Shown here: one piece after another, positions 55,913 through 64,000 of the stretch
How the letters are laid out: each line of letters opens with the position of its first letter
Position numbering within the stretch: the stretch's first letter is position 1
DNA from: Opitutaceae bacterium
GTDB taxonomy: Bacteria; Verrucomicrobiota; Verrucomicrobiia; Opitutales; Opitutaceae
DNA length: 64,000 nucleotides
Reading direction: 5' to 3'
Assembly (NCBI GenBank): GCA_030693515.1
Contig: JAUYAK010000017.1
Coordinates: forward strand, 1 to 64,000
Program-made: the position numbers and the translations under genes
The notes under the pieces: model-generated
Told to the model about the DNA's origin: nothing
Databases searched by the model: none
Seen by the model: only the letters and a program-made list of their open reading frames with translations

Positions 55913-57358
55913 TCAGTCGCGGAGCCACGCCATCCATGGCAGCGTCACCGCCATGAACACGGCAAAGAAAATCGCCCCGAAGATCGCGCCGAGCCGCCAG
56001 TAGTCGCGCGACGCGATGTAGCCCGAGCCATAGTAGATCGGGCTTGGCCCCGTGGCATACGGCGTGAGGATGCCCATCAGCCCGAGGGTGAGCGCGAGCT
56101 GGAGGGCAAACCCGGCCGCGTCCAATCCCGGCACCGCCTGCCCCACGATCAGCATCACCGGCAGCAGCGCCGTGGCGTGCGCCGTCGTGCTCGCGAAGAA
56201 ATAGTGGCTGAAATAAAATGCCGCCAGCAGCCCGGTGCTCGCGGCCCCGGGCGCGACACCCTCCAGCGCGCGGCCCGCGGACTCGGCGAACCATTTCACG
56301 AAGCCCGTCCGCGCCAGGCCGTCGGCGAGCGCCACGAGTGTGGCGAACCACGCGAGCGTGTTCCACGCCTGCTTGTGCCCCAGCACATCCTCCCACGCCA
56401 CGATCCGCCCGAGCAGCATGCCCGCGATCACCGCCAGGGCGACGACCGTGGGGTGCACCACCGCGCCGCCGAAAATCCAGCCGGCCAGCGCGAGCCCCAC
56501 GAGCAGCGCGAGCGCGATCTCCCGGCCGGTTATGCTGCCCATCCCGGCGAGCTCCGCCTGCGCCCAGCCCTGCACCGCGCGGCCCGACTTCACCTCGGGC
56601 GGGTAAAGCCACCATGTGAGCAGCGGCACCCCCGCCAGGAGCAGCCCGCCCGCCGGCAGAAACGCCACAAACCACTCCGTCCACCCCAGGCTCACGCCGC
56701 CCGCCGTCCGGATGAGTTCGAGCGCGAGGAGATTGGTGGCGAGGCCCGTCATGAACAACGAGCTCGTCACGCAGGTCCCGGCGATCGCCACCCACATGAG
56801 GTAGCCGCCGATGCGGCGCGCCGAGGGATCGTTGGGCCGCGAATCGAAGAGCGCCGGCAAGTTGCGGATCACGGGGAAAATCGTGCCGCCGCTGCGCGCC
56901 GTATTCGAAGGTGTGAAGGGCGCGAGCACCAGATCCGCCAGCACGATGGCGTAGCCGAGCGTGAGCGTGTGGCCGCCCATCCGGCGCACGAGCACGAGCG
57001 CGAGCCGCCGCCCGAGCCCGGTTTTATCGTAGCCCAGCGCAAACATGAACGCGCTGAAGATCAGCCACACCGTGCTGTTCGCGAAGCCTGACAGCGCCCA
57101 GCCCACGACCGCCTGCTCGGGGCGGAAGCCTGGCTTGGCCAGCTCCTGCGGGCTGAAAAACACCCACCGCGCCAGCACGCTCACCAGCACGACGCCAATC
57201 AACCCGACCGCGCCCCCGGGCAGCGGCTCGAGCACCAGCGCGACCACCACCCCGGCGAAGATCGCCAGATACAGCCACGCATGCGGCGCCAGTCCGGCCG
57301 GCGCCGGCAGGAGCGCCAGCAGCAGCGACACCGCCACCGGAATCAGCACGCGTTTCAT
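55913..57358 (-). CDS. DASS (SLC13)-family sodium:anion symporter, 481 aa
   Basis: Polytopic inner-membrane carrier. The SNT-type motifs are LAPFTPSNTARSGGTIFP and GILTPYATGPSPIYYGSGYI, diagnostic of the CitT/YbhI branch that moves di- or tricarboxylates. Long hydrophobic segments cover the chain. Likely imports the acid handled by the adjacent enolase-superfamily enzyme and divergent amidohydrolase. Confidence 0.9.
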   Translation of the reverse strand: MKRVLIPVAVSLLLALLPAPAGLAPHAWLYLAIFAGVVVALVLEPLPGGAVGLIGVVLVSVLARWVFFSPQELAKPGFRPEQAVVGWALSGFANSTVWLIFSAFMFALGYDKTGLGRRLALVLVRRMGGHTLTLGYAIVLADLVLAPFTPSNTARSGGTIFPVIRNLPALFDSRPNDPSARRIGGYLMWVAIAGTCVTSSLFMTGLATNLLALELIRTAGGVSLGWTEWFVAFLPAGGLLLAGVPLLTWWLYPPEVKSGRAVQGWAQAELAGMGSITGREIALALLVGLALAGWIFGGAVVHPTVVALAVIAGMLLGRIVAWEDVLGHKQAWNTLAWFATLVALADGLARTGFVKWFAESAGRALEGVAPGAASTGLLAAFYFSHYFFASTTAHATALLPVMLIVGQAVPGLDAAGFALQLALTLGLMGILTPYATGPSPIYYGSGYIASRDYWRLGAIFGAIFFAVFMAVTLPWMAWLRD

Positions 57359-57654
57359 GGGAGCGACCGGCCCCGGTTTCGCCTCAACTTGGAGCCGACC
57401 CGGCCCGCCTTCACGCCAGCCGGGGCGAGCCGGGCCTCAATTCGCAGATCAGCGGCCGGGCGGGGTTCACGATTCATGGATAAGCGCGAAATTGAGACGG
57501 CACGTCGCACGCCGCGACGCAACCGAAGGGGATCGTAAAATGCGAACCCGAATCACTGCGGGACGAAGCGCACACCTGCCGGTCCGGTCTGCGCACCGTT
57601 TTTCCCTTCCCACCCGTCGCCCGGCGACGATGCTGCGCTCGCCCCCTCTCCCCC
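57359..57654. other. Divergent promoter region
   Basis: 296 bases between the starts of the DASS transporter and the amidohydrolase, so both promoters must lie here. No clear operator palindrome or gene was seen. AAGGGG near 57524 precedes no good start. Confidence 0.45.
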
Positions 57655-58590
57655 ATGAATCGTCGTGAATTCCTCACCGCCACGGTCGCCGCCGCGCTCA
57701 CGCCGCGCGCCCTCGCCGCCACCCCGGCCTATTTTCCGGCCATCGACACGCACACGCACTTCTATGATCCCACGCGATCGCAGGGCGTCCCGTGGCCGCC
57801 GAAGACCGATCCCGTGCTCTACCGTCCGCGCTACCCCGCGGATTTCCGCGCCCAAGCTACCCCCCATCGCGTCGTCGGCACCGTCGTCGTCGAGGCCAGC
57901 GAATGGGTCGAGGACAACCAGTGGATCCTCGATCTCGCGCAGCACGACGAATCCATCGTCGGCCTCGTCGGCCACCTCGTGCCCGGCCGGCCGGAATTTG
58001 CCGGCAACCTCCGCCGCTTCGCCGCCCACCCGCTCTTCCGCGGCCTGCGGATGCGCGGCAACTACCTGAAAAACGTCACCGACCCCGCGTTTGCCGCCGA
58101 CCTGAAGCTCGTCGCCGATCTCGGTCTCGCCATCGACACGCTGGGCGGCGCAACCGTGCTCCCGCCCACCCTCGCGCTCGCGCGTCAACTGCCCACGCTG
58201 CGCATCGTGATCGACCATGTCCCGTTTGCCGATTGGGACCAAGATCCCGCCGCCATGCGGCCGCACTTTGCCGAGCTTGCGCGCCTGCCCAACGTCTACG
58301 GCAAAATCTCGAACGTCGTGCGCCGCGTGGACGGCAAGATCATCGACGATCCCGCGCACTATCGCCCCGCGCTCGACACGCTCCTCGATCTCTTCGGCCC
58401 GGACCGCGTCGTCTTCGGCAGCAACTGGCCCGTCAGCGACCGCGTCGCGCCCTACGCCACGCTGCACCGCGTGGTCGCGGAGTATTTCGCCAGCAAGGGC
58501 GCGGCCGCCGCCGAGAAATATTTCTGGCGCAACTCCCACGCCGCCTACCGCTGGGTCCGCCGCGGCGTCGCCGCCTCGCTCGTGCCATGA
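57655..58590 (+). CDS. Tat-exported amidohydrolase-2 / lactonase-like protein, 311 aa
   Basis: The Tat signal MNRREFLTATVAAALTPRALA is followed by a metal-dependent TIM-barrel: IDTHTHFYDP (metal His pair), VVVEASEWVEDNQW, GLRMRGNYL, IVIDHVPFADW (His), NVYGKISNV and VVFGSNWPVSD (Asp/Asn). Relatives hydrolyse sugar lactones such as L-fucono- or L-rhamnono-lactone. Its stop overlaps the next start as ATGA. With the enolase-superfamily enzyme and DASS carrier it outlines an acid-sugar pathway. Confidence 0.85.
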   Translation: MNRREFLTATVAAALTPRALAATPAYFPAIDTHTHFYDPTRSQGVPWPPKTDPVLYRPRYPADFRAQATPHRVVGTVVVEASEWVEDNQWILDLAQHDESIVGLVGHLVPGRPEFAGNLRRFAAHPLFRGLRMRGNYLKNVTDPAFAADLKLVADLGLAIDTLGGATVLPPTLALARQLPTLRIVIDHVPFADWDQDPAAMRPHFAELARLPNVYGKISNVVRRVDGKIIDDPAHYRPALDTLLDLFGPDRVVFGSNWPVSDRVAPYATLHRVVAEYFASKGAAAAEKYFWRNSHAAYRWVRRGVAASLVP

Positions 58591-61500
58591 GGTGGTTGCT
58601 CTGCGGGCTCCTCCCCCTCGTCTCGGCTCTCGCCGGCGAGGCGCCCGCGAACCCTTGGCGCACGGTCGCACGGATGCCGGCCGACAACCACGACTTGGCC
58701 GCCGCCGTCACGGGCGGAAAACTCTACGTCGCCGGCGGAGTGACCAACGACTACCAGGGCACCGGCCGCGTGCACGCCTTCGACGAAATCTGGGAGCTCG
58801 ACGCGCGCGCGTGGTCGTGGCGCGCTGTCGCGAAGTTTGCGCGCCCGCGCATCTACTGCGGCACGGAGGCCTTCGACGGACGCGTGTGGGTCGCCGGCGG
58901 CGACGAACTGCACGCCGACGGCCAGCGTCGCCCGTCCACCCTCGTCGAGATTTATGATCCGCGCACCGGCGCGCTCGTGCGCGGACCCGATCTGCCCGTG
59001 GCGCTGCCGCGGCCGCTCGCCCTCGCCGCCGCCGGTCGCCTCTGGGTCGTGGGCGCGCGCGACCGCACCGAGCTCGGCCAGTTCGCGAGCATCGGCCCGG
59101 GTGAGACGGCTTGGCGCGTCGAGCCCGAGGCCTTGCCCAAGATGTGGGCCCTGGCCGGTGCCGCGCTCGGCGACAGACTCTACCTCTGCGTGCCCGACAC
59201 CGGCCTCGCCGAGTTCGACCCCGCGACGCGCGCGTGGCGCGTCATCCCCGGCCCGACACAGCCCCGCTCGGCCCAAGTCGCCGCGTGGCGCGGCGAGATT
59301 TGGATCGTGGGGGGCGTGGACATCACCGACCGCGCCGAGACGCGCATCTTCAATCCCGCGCAAGGCACCTGGCGCCTGGGCCCGGCCCTGCCCCACCCGC
59401 TCGCCTGGGGTGCCGCCGGCGTCGTCAATGATCAGCTCGTCGTGACGGGCGGGGCGTGGCTGAAAGACACCGCCGAGCCGCGCCGCTACGCCTTCACGGA
59501 AAAGACCCTCGCGCTCTCGGCCGATGCGATTCCTCCCGCCCCGGCCGTCGCCCGGGGCCAGCCGCTCCCGCGCTGGTCCGACCAGAAATTCCGCGGCACC
59601 GGCGGCGCGCCCCTAGCGTTCGGCGTGGAGCCCGCGTTTCCGCATCTGGGCCTCGGCGGGCTCACCACGATTCGTCCCGTGCCGCCCGCCGTCGCCGGCG
59701 AGGCCGAACGGCTGCTCGTGATGAATGTCGGCGGCACGATCTGGACGCTGCCCAACCGCCGCGGCCCCGCGCCCAAGCCGGATCCGTTCCTCGATCTCGG
59801 CGCGCGGATCGGGCAGCCGTTGCAGGCCTACTCGGTGGCGTTTCACCCGCGCTACCCGATCGTGCCGCACGTCTTCGTGCTCTACAACCGCCGCAGCCCC
59901 AGGCCCGCGGAAAACGTCCTCTCCCGCTTCACCGTCACACGCCACGATCCGCCCGCCGCCGATTCCGCGAGCGAGGAGGTGCTCCTCCGCTGGCCGAGCG
60001 ACGGTCATAATGGCGGCGAGATCGCGTTCGGGCCCGAGGGACTTCTCTACGTTTCTATCGGCGACCGCAGTGCGCCCGGTGATCCACAGGACATGGGGCA
60101 GCGCGTCGATCTCATCTCCGGCGGCGTGCTGCGGCTTGATGTCGATAAAACGGATCCGGGGAAAAACTACGCGGTGCCGCCCGACAATCCCTTCGGCGGC
60201 CAGCCCGGCGTGATCCCGGAGTTCTGGGCCTACGGTCTGCGCAACCCGTGGCGGCTCGCCTTCGGCCCCGGCGGCGAACTCTGGACGGCCGACAATGGCG
60301 ACGATGCCTGGGAGAGCGTCCACCTCGTGCGCCGCGGCTCCAACCATGGCTGGAGCACCTTTGAGGGCTCGCATCCTTTCAAACGCCACCGCCCGCTGGC
60401 CGGCCCGACGCCCGTGCTCACGCCGCCGATCATCGAGCTGGCGCACTCCGAGGCGCGCTCCGTCGTCGGCGGCCTGGTTTACACCGGGAAAAAATTCCGC
60501 GCGCTCGCGGGACATTACCTCTTCGGCGACTTCGTGACCGGCTCCGTCTGGGCGTTCCGCTGGGACGGCACCGCGCCGCAGAATTTCCGCCGCATCGCCG
60601 ACGCAGGCGCGACGCTCCTCGCCTTCGCCACCGATCGCGACGGCGAGATCCTGCTCAGCTACGAAAACGGCCGCATCATGCGCCTCGTCGCCGCGCCCGT
60701 GCTGATCGCGCCGGCGGGAAAAATTCCGCCTCGCCTCAGCGAGACGGGCCTCTTCGCCTCGGCCGCCACGCACACCGTCGCACCCGGCGTCATCCCCTAC
60801 GAAATAAGCGCCCCGCTCTGGTCAGATGGAGCGAACGCGCGCCGCCTCCTCGCCATCTCCGCGTGGCAGTCGGTCACCATCGATGCCACCGCCGATCACC
60901 GCTGGGTGCTGCCGGATGGCAGCGCCGTCGCCCGCACGCTCGAACTGCCCACCGGCTTCGGCCCGCGGCGCGTCGAGACGCAAGTGATGCACCGCGAGAA
61001 CGGCGCGTGGAGTTTCCTCACCTATGCGTGGAACGAAGCGCAAACCGACGCCGAACTCGTGCCCGCCGCCGGCGACACACGGCCCGTGCCCGGCTTGGCC
61101 GGCCGCACGTGGCGTTTTGCCGCGCGCAACGAATGCACCCTCTGCCACACCACCGCCACCCGCCACACGCTCGGGCTCACCACCGCACAGCTGAACCGCG
61201 ACGCCGACTTCAGCCCGCTCGGTCGCCGGGTGGAGAACCAGATTGCCGCGCTCGCCGACACCGGCATGCTGAAACCCGCGCCCGCCGGCCCGCCCGCGCA
61301 ATCGCCGCGCCGCGTCGCCCCGCACGATCCCGCCCAGCCGATCGAGGCGCGCGTGCGCTCCTACCTCGACGCCAACTGCGCACACTGCCACCGCGCCGGC
61401 GGCGTGGGCGGCCGCGCGCAGTTTCAACTGGTCGAATCACATCCGCTCGCCAAGACCGGCCTGATCAACGGCCAGCCGCTCGTGCCGCTGCTTGGTGCCG

Positions 61501-61661
61501 AAGCGCGCATCGTCACCCCGGGCGCACCGGAAAAATCCGAGCTGCTCCACCGCATGACCCTGAAGACCGGTGGCCGCATGCCCCTCCTCGGCAGTGAGCA
61601 GCCCGACGAAGCCGGCCTCGCACTCCTCCGCACCTGGATCGCGGGACTGCGAAGCCCGTGA
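58587..61661 (+). CDS. Kelch-glucose dehydrogenase-cytochrome c fusion, 1024 aa
   Basis: A signal peptide (WLLCGLLPLVSALAG) leads three modules. Residues about 25-300 are a Kelch propeller (repeated GGKLYVAGG, DGRVWVAGG, IWIVGGVD). Residues about 345-690 match PQQ-dependent GDH/soluble sugar dehydrogenase-like propellers (PRYPIVPHVFVLY, DGHNGGEIAFGPEGLLYVSIGD, EFWAYGLRNPWRLAF, GSNHGWSTFEG, GHYLFGDFVTGSVWAF). The C-terminal part carries CTLCH (850-854) and CAHCH (931-935); the latter is heme-c-like, the former may be structural. The protein likely oxidises a sugar in the periplasm and passes electrons to its own heme. It overlaps the amidohydrolase gene as ATGA, so it is co-translated. Confidence 0.85.
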   Translation: MRWLLCGLLPLVSALAGEAPANPWRTVARMPADNHDLAAAVTGGKLYVAGGVTNDYQGTGRVHAFDEIWELDARAWSWRAVAKFARPRIYCGTEAFDGRVWVAGGDELHADGQRRPSTLVEIYDPRTGALVRGPDLPVALPRPLALAAAGRLWVVGARDRTELGQFASIGPGETAWRVEPEALPKMWALAGAALGDRLYLCVPDTGLAEFDPATRAWRVIPGPTQPRSAQVAAWRGEIWIVGGVDITDRAETRIFNPAQGTWRLGPALPHPLAWGAAGVVNDQLVVTGGAWLKDTAEPRRYAFTEKTLALSADAIPPAPAVARGQPLPRWSDQKFRGTGGAPLAFGVEPAFPHLGLGGLTTIRPVPPAVAGEAERLLVMNVGGTIWTLPNRRGPAPKPDPFLDLGARIGQPLQAYSVAFHPRYPIVPHVFVLYNRRSPRPAENVLSRFTVTRHDPPAADSASEEVLLRWPSDGHNGGEIAFGPEGLLYVSIGDRSAPGDPQDMGQRVDLISGGVLRLDVDKTDPGKNYAVPPDNPFGGQPGVIPEFWAYGLRNPWRLAFGPGGELWTADNGDDAWESVHLVRRGSNHGWSTFEGSHPFKRHRPLAGPTPVLTPPIIELAHSEARSVVGGLVYTGKKFRALAGHYLFGDFVTGSVWAFRWDGTAPQNFRRIADAGATLLAFATDRDGEILLSYENGRIMRLVAAPVLIAPAGKIPPRLSETGLFASAATHTVAPGVIPYEISAPLWSDGANARRLLAISAWQSVTIDATADHRWVLPDGSAVARTLELPTGFGPRRVETQVMHRENGAWSFLTYAWNEAQTDAELVPAAGDTRPVPGLAGRTWRFAARNECTLCHTTATRHTLGLTTAQLNRDADFSPLGRRVENQIAALADTGMLKPAPAGPPAQSPRRVAPHDPAQPIEARVRSYLDANCAHCHRAGGVGGRAQFQLVESHPLAKTGLINGQPLVPLLGAEARIVTPGAPEKSELLHRMTLKTGGRMPLLGSEQPDEAGLALLRTWIAGLRSP

Positions 61662-61743
61662 TCGCGCTGCGTCAGATAAGTTGAGTCCACCTCACGTGCT
61701 GGCATAATTACATCTCGCCCCGCAACCAACCGTCTTGCCCACC

Positions 61744-62616
61744 ATGCCCCGCCTCGCCTTCCGCCTCATCAGCGCCTTGTGCGCGCTGGCCCTGCTTCAC
61801 ACCGCGCACGCCGCCGCGCCCGCCGACCTGCGTGTGATGTCTTACAACGTCCGCCTCTCCGCCGCCAATGACGGCGAGGATGCTTGGTCCAAGCGCACGG
61901 AGCTGTTCTTCGCCCCCATCGGTGCCTTCGCGCCGGACCTGATCGGGTTTCAGGAAGTGCTCGCCGATCAGCACGACACCATCGTCGCGCGGCTCGATAC
62001 GCTCGCGTTCAGCGGTGTCGCGCGCAACGACGGCAAGCGCTCCGGCGAGTGGTCCTTCGTCGGCTACCGGCGCGAGCGCTTCACGCTGCTCGACAGCGGC
62101 ACGTTCTGGCTTTCCGAGACGCCCGAGGTGCCCGGCAGCAAATCCTGGGACGCCGCCATCACGCGCATCTGCAGCTGGGTGCGTCTGCGCGACCGCACGA
62201 ACGGCCGCGAGTTTGTCTTTGCCAACACCCACTTCGATCATCGCGGCACCGTCGCGCGGCTCGAATCGGCGAAGCTGCTCTCCGCGCGCCTCCCCAAGCT
62301 GGCCGCCGGCGGCCCGGCCATTCTCGTCGGCGACTTCAACATCAACGAAGACACCCCCGCCTACGCCGAGTTCGTGCGCCCCACTGCTCCCGGCGCGATC
62401 CGCTGGATCGATGCCTACCGCGCGCTGCATCCCGTGCGCGCGGCCGACGAGGCGAGCTTCCACGGCTTCAAAGGCACGGTGAAAGGCTCGCGCATCGACT
62501 TCGTGTTTCACACCGCAAATTTCACCGCAAGCAGCGCCACCATCGACCGGATGTCGCGCGCGGGCCGCTATCCGTCGGACCACTATCCTGTCACCGCCGT
62601 GCTCACGCTGAAGTAG
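61744..62616 (+). CDS. Secreted endonuclease/exonuclease/phosphatase-family protein, 290 aa
   Basis: Signal peptide (LAFRLISALCALALLHTAHA) then the EEP fold: RVMSYNVRLS, IGFQEVL (catalytic Glu), FANTHFDHRGT (His), ILVGDFNINEDTPAY (Asp, Asn), GSRIDFVFHT and PSDHYPVTA (final Asp-His). All catalytic segments are intact. Typical of secreted phosphodiesterases and sphingomyelinase-like proteins of unknown substrate. The ATG at 61744 was used; an in-frame TTG just upstream adds three residues. Confidence 0.9.
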   Translation: MPRLAFRLISALCALALLHTAHAAAPADLRVMSYNVRLSAANDGEDAWSKRTELFFAPIGAFAPDLIGFQEVLADQHDTIVARLDTLAFSGVARNDGKRSGEWSFVGYRRERFTLLDSGTFWLSETPEVPGSKSWDAAITRICSWVRLRDRTNGREFVFANTHFDHRGTVARLESAKLLSARLPKLAAGGPAILVGDFNINEDTPAYAEFVRPTAPGAIRWIDAYRALHPVRAADEASFHGFKGTVKGSRIDFVFHTANFTASSATIDRMSRAGRYPSDHYPVTAVLTLK

Positions 62617-62635
62617 CCGGCGCCACGTCGCTCCC

Positions 62636-63502
62636 GTGATTCCACGACCGATCATCCTGCTCACTCTGGTCGTCATCACCGTGAGCCGTGGCGCCGCCGC
62701 CGCGCCGCCCGATTCGTTTGCCGGCGCACAGGCCGGCGCCGCGCGCACCGTGGCCGGCATCGCCCTCCGCTGGTGCCCGCCGGGAAAGTTTCTCATGGGC
62801 AGCCCGCCGAGCGAACCCGGGCGGCGCGCCGACGAAGCGCAGGTCGAAGTCGTGCTCACGCGCGGATTCTGGCTCGGCCAATTCGAGATCACGCAGGGCC
62901 AATGGCGGCGCTTCGCCCCGATTCGCGGCGAACTCATCACGGGCCGCGGCGACGATTTTCCCGTTTACTGGGTCAGCTTCCACGACGCGGAAAAATACTG
63001 CCACTGGCTCACGCGCGACGCGCGCGCCCGCGGCGAACTGCCCGCCGGCTGGGAATTCCGCGTGCCCACCGAGGCGCAATGGGAATACGCGTGCCGCGCC
63101 GGCACGACGACCGCCTTTGCCTTCGGCGATCGGCTGACGACGCGACAGGCAAACTTCGGCCGACCCTACCGCGGCGCGCCGGCCGGTTTTCCCGAGGGCT
63201 CCGCCACCGCGGTCGGCAGCTACCCGCCCAACGCCTGGGGCCTGCACGACCTGCACGGCAACGAATTCGAGTGGTGCCGCGACTGGTATCACGCCCGGCT
63301 CCCCGGCGGCACCGATCCCGATCTCTCGGAGCGCAAGGGCGAGCCCAACCGCGACGGTTCCTACTCGCGCGTCCGCCGCGGCGGCGCGTGGATGGATGCC
63401 GCGGAATTCTGCCGCTCCGCGCTTCGCCTCCGCTACGAGCCCGAGCGCAACGCCGATCACATTGGCCTGCGGGTCGCCGTCGTCCCCGTGGATGGAAGAT
63501 AG
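62636..63502 (+). CDS. Secreted FGE/SUMF1-fold protein, 288 aa
   Basis: A GTG start gives the signal peptide IPRPIILLTLVVITVSRGAAA. The FGE-sulfatase fold is clear: GKFLMGSPPSEPGR, FWLGQFEITQGQWRRF, YWVSFHDAEKYCHWL, FRVPTEAQWEYACRAG, GLHDLHGNEFEWCRDWY and RVRRGGAWMDAAEFCRSALRLRYEPERNADHIGLRVA. The formylglycine active-site cysteine pair of true FGE was not found, so it is probably a structural or ergothioneine/formylglycine-like relative of unknown role. Twenty bases after the EEP gene. Confidence 0.88.
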   Translation: MIPRPIILLTLVVITVSRGAAAAPPDSFAGAQAGAARTVAGIALRWCPPGKFLMGSPPSEPGRRADEAQVEVVLTRGFWLGQFEITQGQWRRFAPIRGELITGRGDDFPVYWVSFHDAEKYCHWLTRDARARGELPAGWEFRVPTEAQWEYACRAGTTTAFAFGDRLTTRQANFGRPYRGAPAGFPEGSATAVGSYPPNAWGLHDLHGNEFEWCRDWYHARLPGGTDPDLSERKGEPNRDGSYSRVRRGGAWMDAAEFCRSALRLRYEPERNADHIGLRVAVVPVDGR

Positions 63503-63525
63503 GCGGCACAACGCCCGCCGCACGC

Positions 63526-64000
63526 TCACTTCGCCGCACTCGCCAGCGGCAACCGCAGGCACACGGCCTCGAGGTCGTTGCGCACCACCAGCAAATCGCC
63601 GGCGAGCGCGAGGGGATTCCACGTCTTGGAAGAAAACACGCGATGGCGCCGCAGTTCGCCCGGCCCTTCGGGCGTCGGCTTCAGCAACAGGAGTTCGCCA
63701 TCCTCGGCCATTAGCAAAAACAGGTCATCCACGAGGAGACTTTGACCGTGGCCGTGGCGGCCCTCTTTCCATTTCTGCGCGCCATCGCGCAGATCGAGGC
63801 AAGTGAGCATACCGTCGTCGAGGCCGTAAATGAAACCGTCGCGCGCCACCGGATTCGCCAGCTTGGCCTTCAGCTTGAGCGACTGCCACACACGCTCGGC
63901 CGCGAGGCCGCCGCCGGGCGCGGCCTTGATCTCCAGCAGTTCGCTGCCGACACCGTAGCCGGCGGAGAAGACCACGCGATTATCCCCCGCGATCACGGGC
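63526..64000 (-). CDS. PQQ-like beta-propeller protein, C-terminal part
   Basis: Continues beyond the window. The visible 158 or so residues contain blade repeats: NRVVFSAGYGVGSELLEIKA, GFIYGLDDGMLTCLDLRDGAQKWKEG, LLVDDLFLLMAEDGELLLLKP and NPLALAGDLLVVRNDLEAVCLRL, the pattern of PQQ_2/BamB-like propellers common in this phylum. No signal peptide is visible because the N-terminus is off the edge. Convergent with the FGE-fold gene, 23 bases apart. Confidence 0.8.
   Translation of the reverse strand, partial: PVIAGDNRVVFSAGYGVGSELLEIKAAPGGGLAAERVWQSLKLKAKLANPVARDGFIYGLDDGMLTCLDLRDGAQKWKEGRHGHGQSLLVDDLFLLMAEDGELLLLKPTPEGPGELRRHRVFSSKTWNPLALAGDLLVVRNDLEAVCLRLPLASAAK

Overview
This is a high-GC (roughly two thirds G+C), gene-dense chromosomal window. 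It most likely comes from a Verrucomicrobiota bacterium of the Opitutaceae type. The evidence is its gene families: a very large TonB-dependent receptor with the SPFTV...GY N-terminal signature, Tat-exported Gfo/Idh/MocA oxidoreductase, two ThuA proteins, a DUF1080/LamG-like secreted protein, Ig/NDNW-repeat surface proteins, PQQ-type propellers and a Kelch-glucose dehydrogenase-cytochrome fusion. I saw no rRNA, tRNA, CRISPR array or intact insertion sequence. The taxonomic call is inference from these families.

Layout. 1-3 kb: ATPase and permease of a sugar ABC importer. 3-8 kb (minus): a secreted oxidoreductase and a large Ig/NDNW surface protein. 8.6-15.8 kb: the most unusual block, with a SLOG-plus-transmembrane protein (SLATT-like), a convergent CHASE2-TIR-like membrane protein, and a divergent FecR-TPR-beta-barrel protein. 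16-27 kb: secreted and membrane proteins (a second NDNW surface protein, two ThuA proteins, a putative metallohydrolase, an AlkC/AlkD-like repair protein, a LamG-like protein, a WD40 propeller, and a thioredoxin-fold gene split by an in-frame TAG). 27.4-31 kb (minus): a translationally coupled M19 dipeptidase / GntP permease / D-amino-acid PLP enzyme operon. 31-33 kb: arsM, an ArsN2-like acetyltransferase and a SigZ-like sigma factor that also carries an in-frame TAG. 33-37 kb: an enolase-superfamily enzyme, a homocysteine S-methyltransferase family protein, a DsrE-like protein and an AraC regulator. 37-47.8 kb: two TonB receptors, an alpha/beta hydrolase, two PepSY-type membrane proteins and an MFS transporter. 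48-50 kb: a cupin and an M20 amidohydrolase. 50.4-54.4 kb: an N6-adenine methylase coupled to a PD-(D/E)XK-like protein, which looks like an acquired restriction/defence cassette. 54.6-64 kb: an acid-sugar type divergon (enolase superfamily, DASS transporter, amidohydrolase), the Kelch-dehydrogenase-cytochrome fusion, an EEP phosphohydrolase, an FGE-fold protein and a truncated PQQ-like propeller.

Recurring themes. Palindromic repeats (REP/BIME-like) occur at several places. One sits in frame inside the ABC ATPase coding sequence, and another supplies the stop codon of a ThuA gene. Many neighbours overlap as ATGA or TGATG, which suggests translational coupling. Catabolic genes for glycans, sugar acids and D-amino acids dominate. 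The best candidates for an undescribed system are the SLOG/CHASE2-TIR/FecR block and the methylase/nuclease pair.
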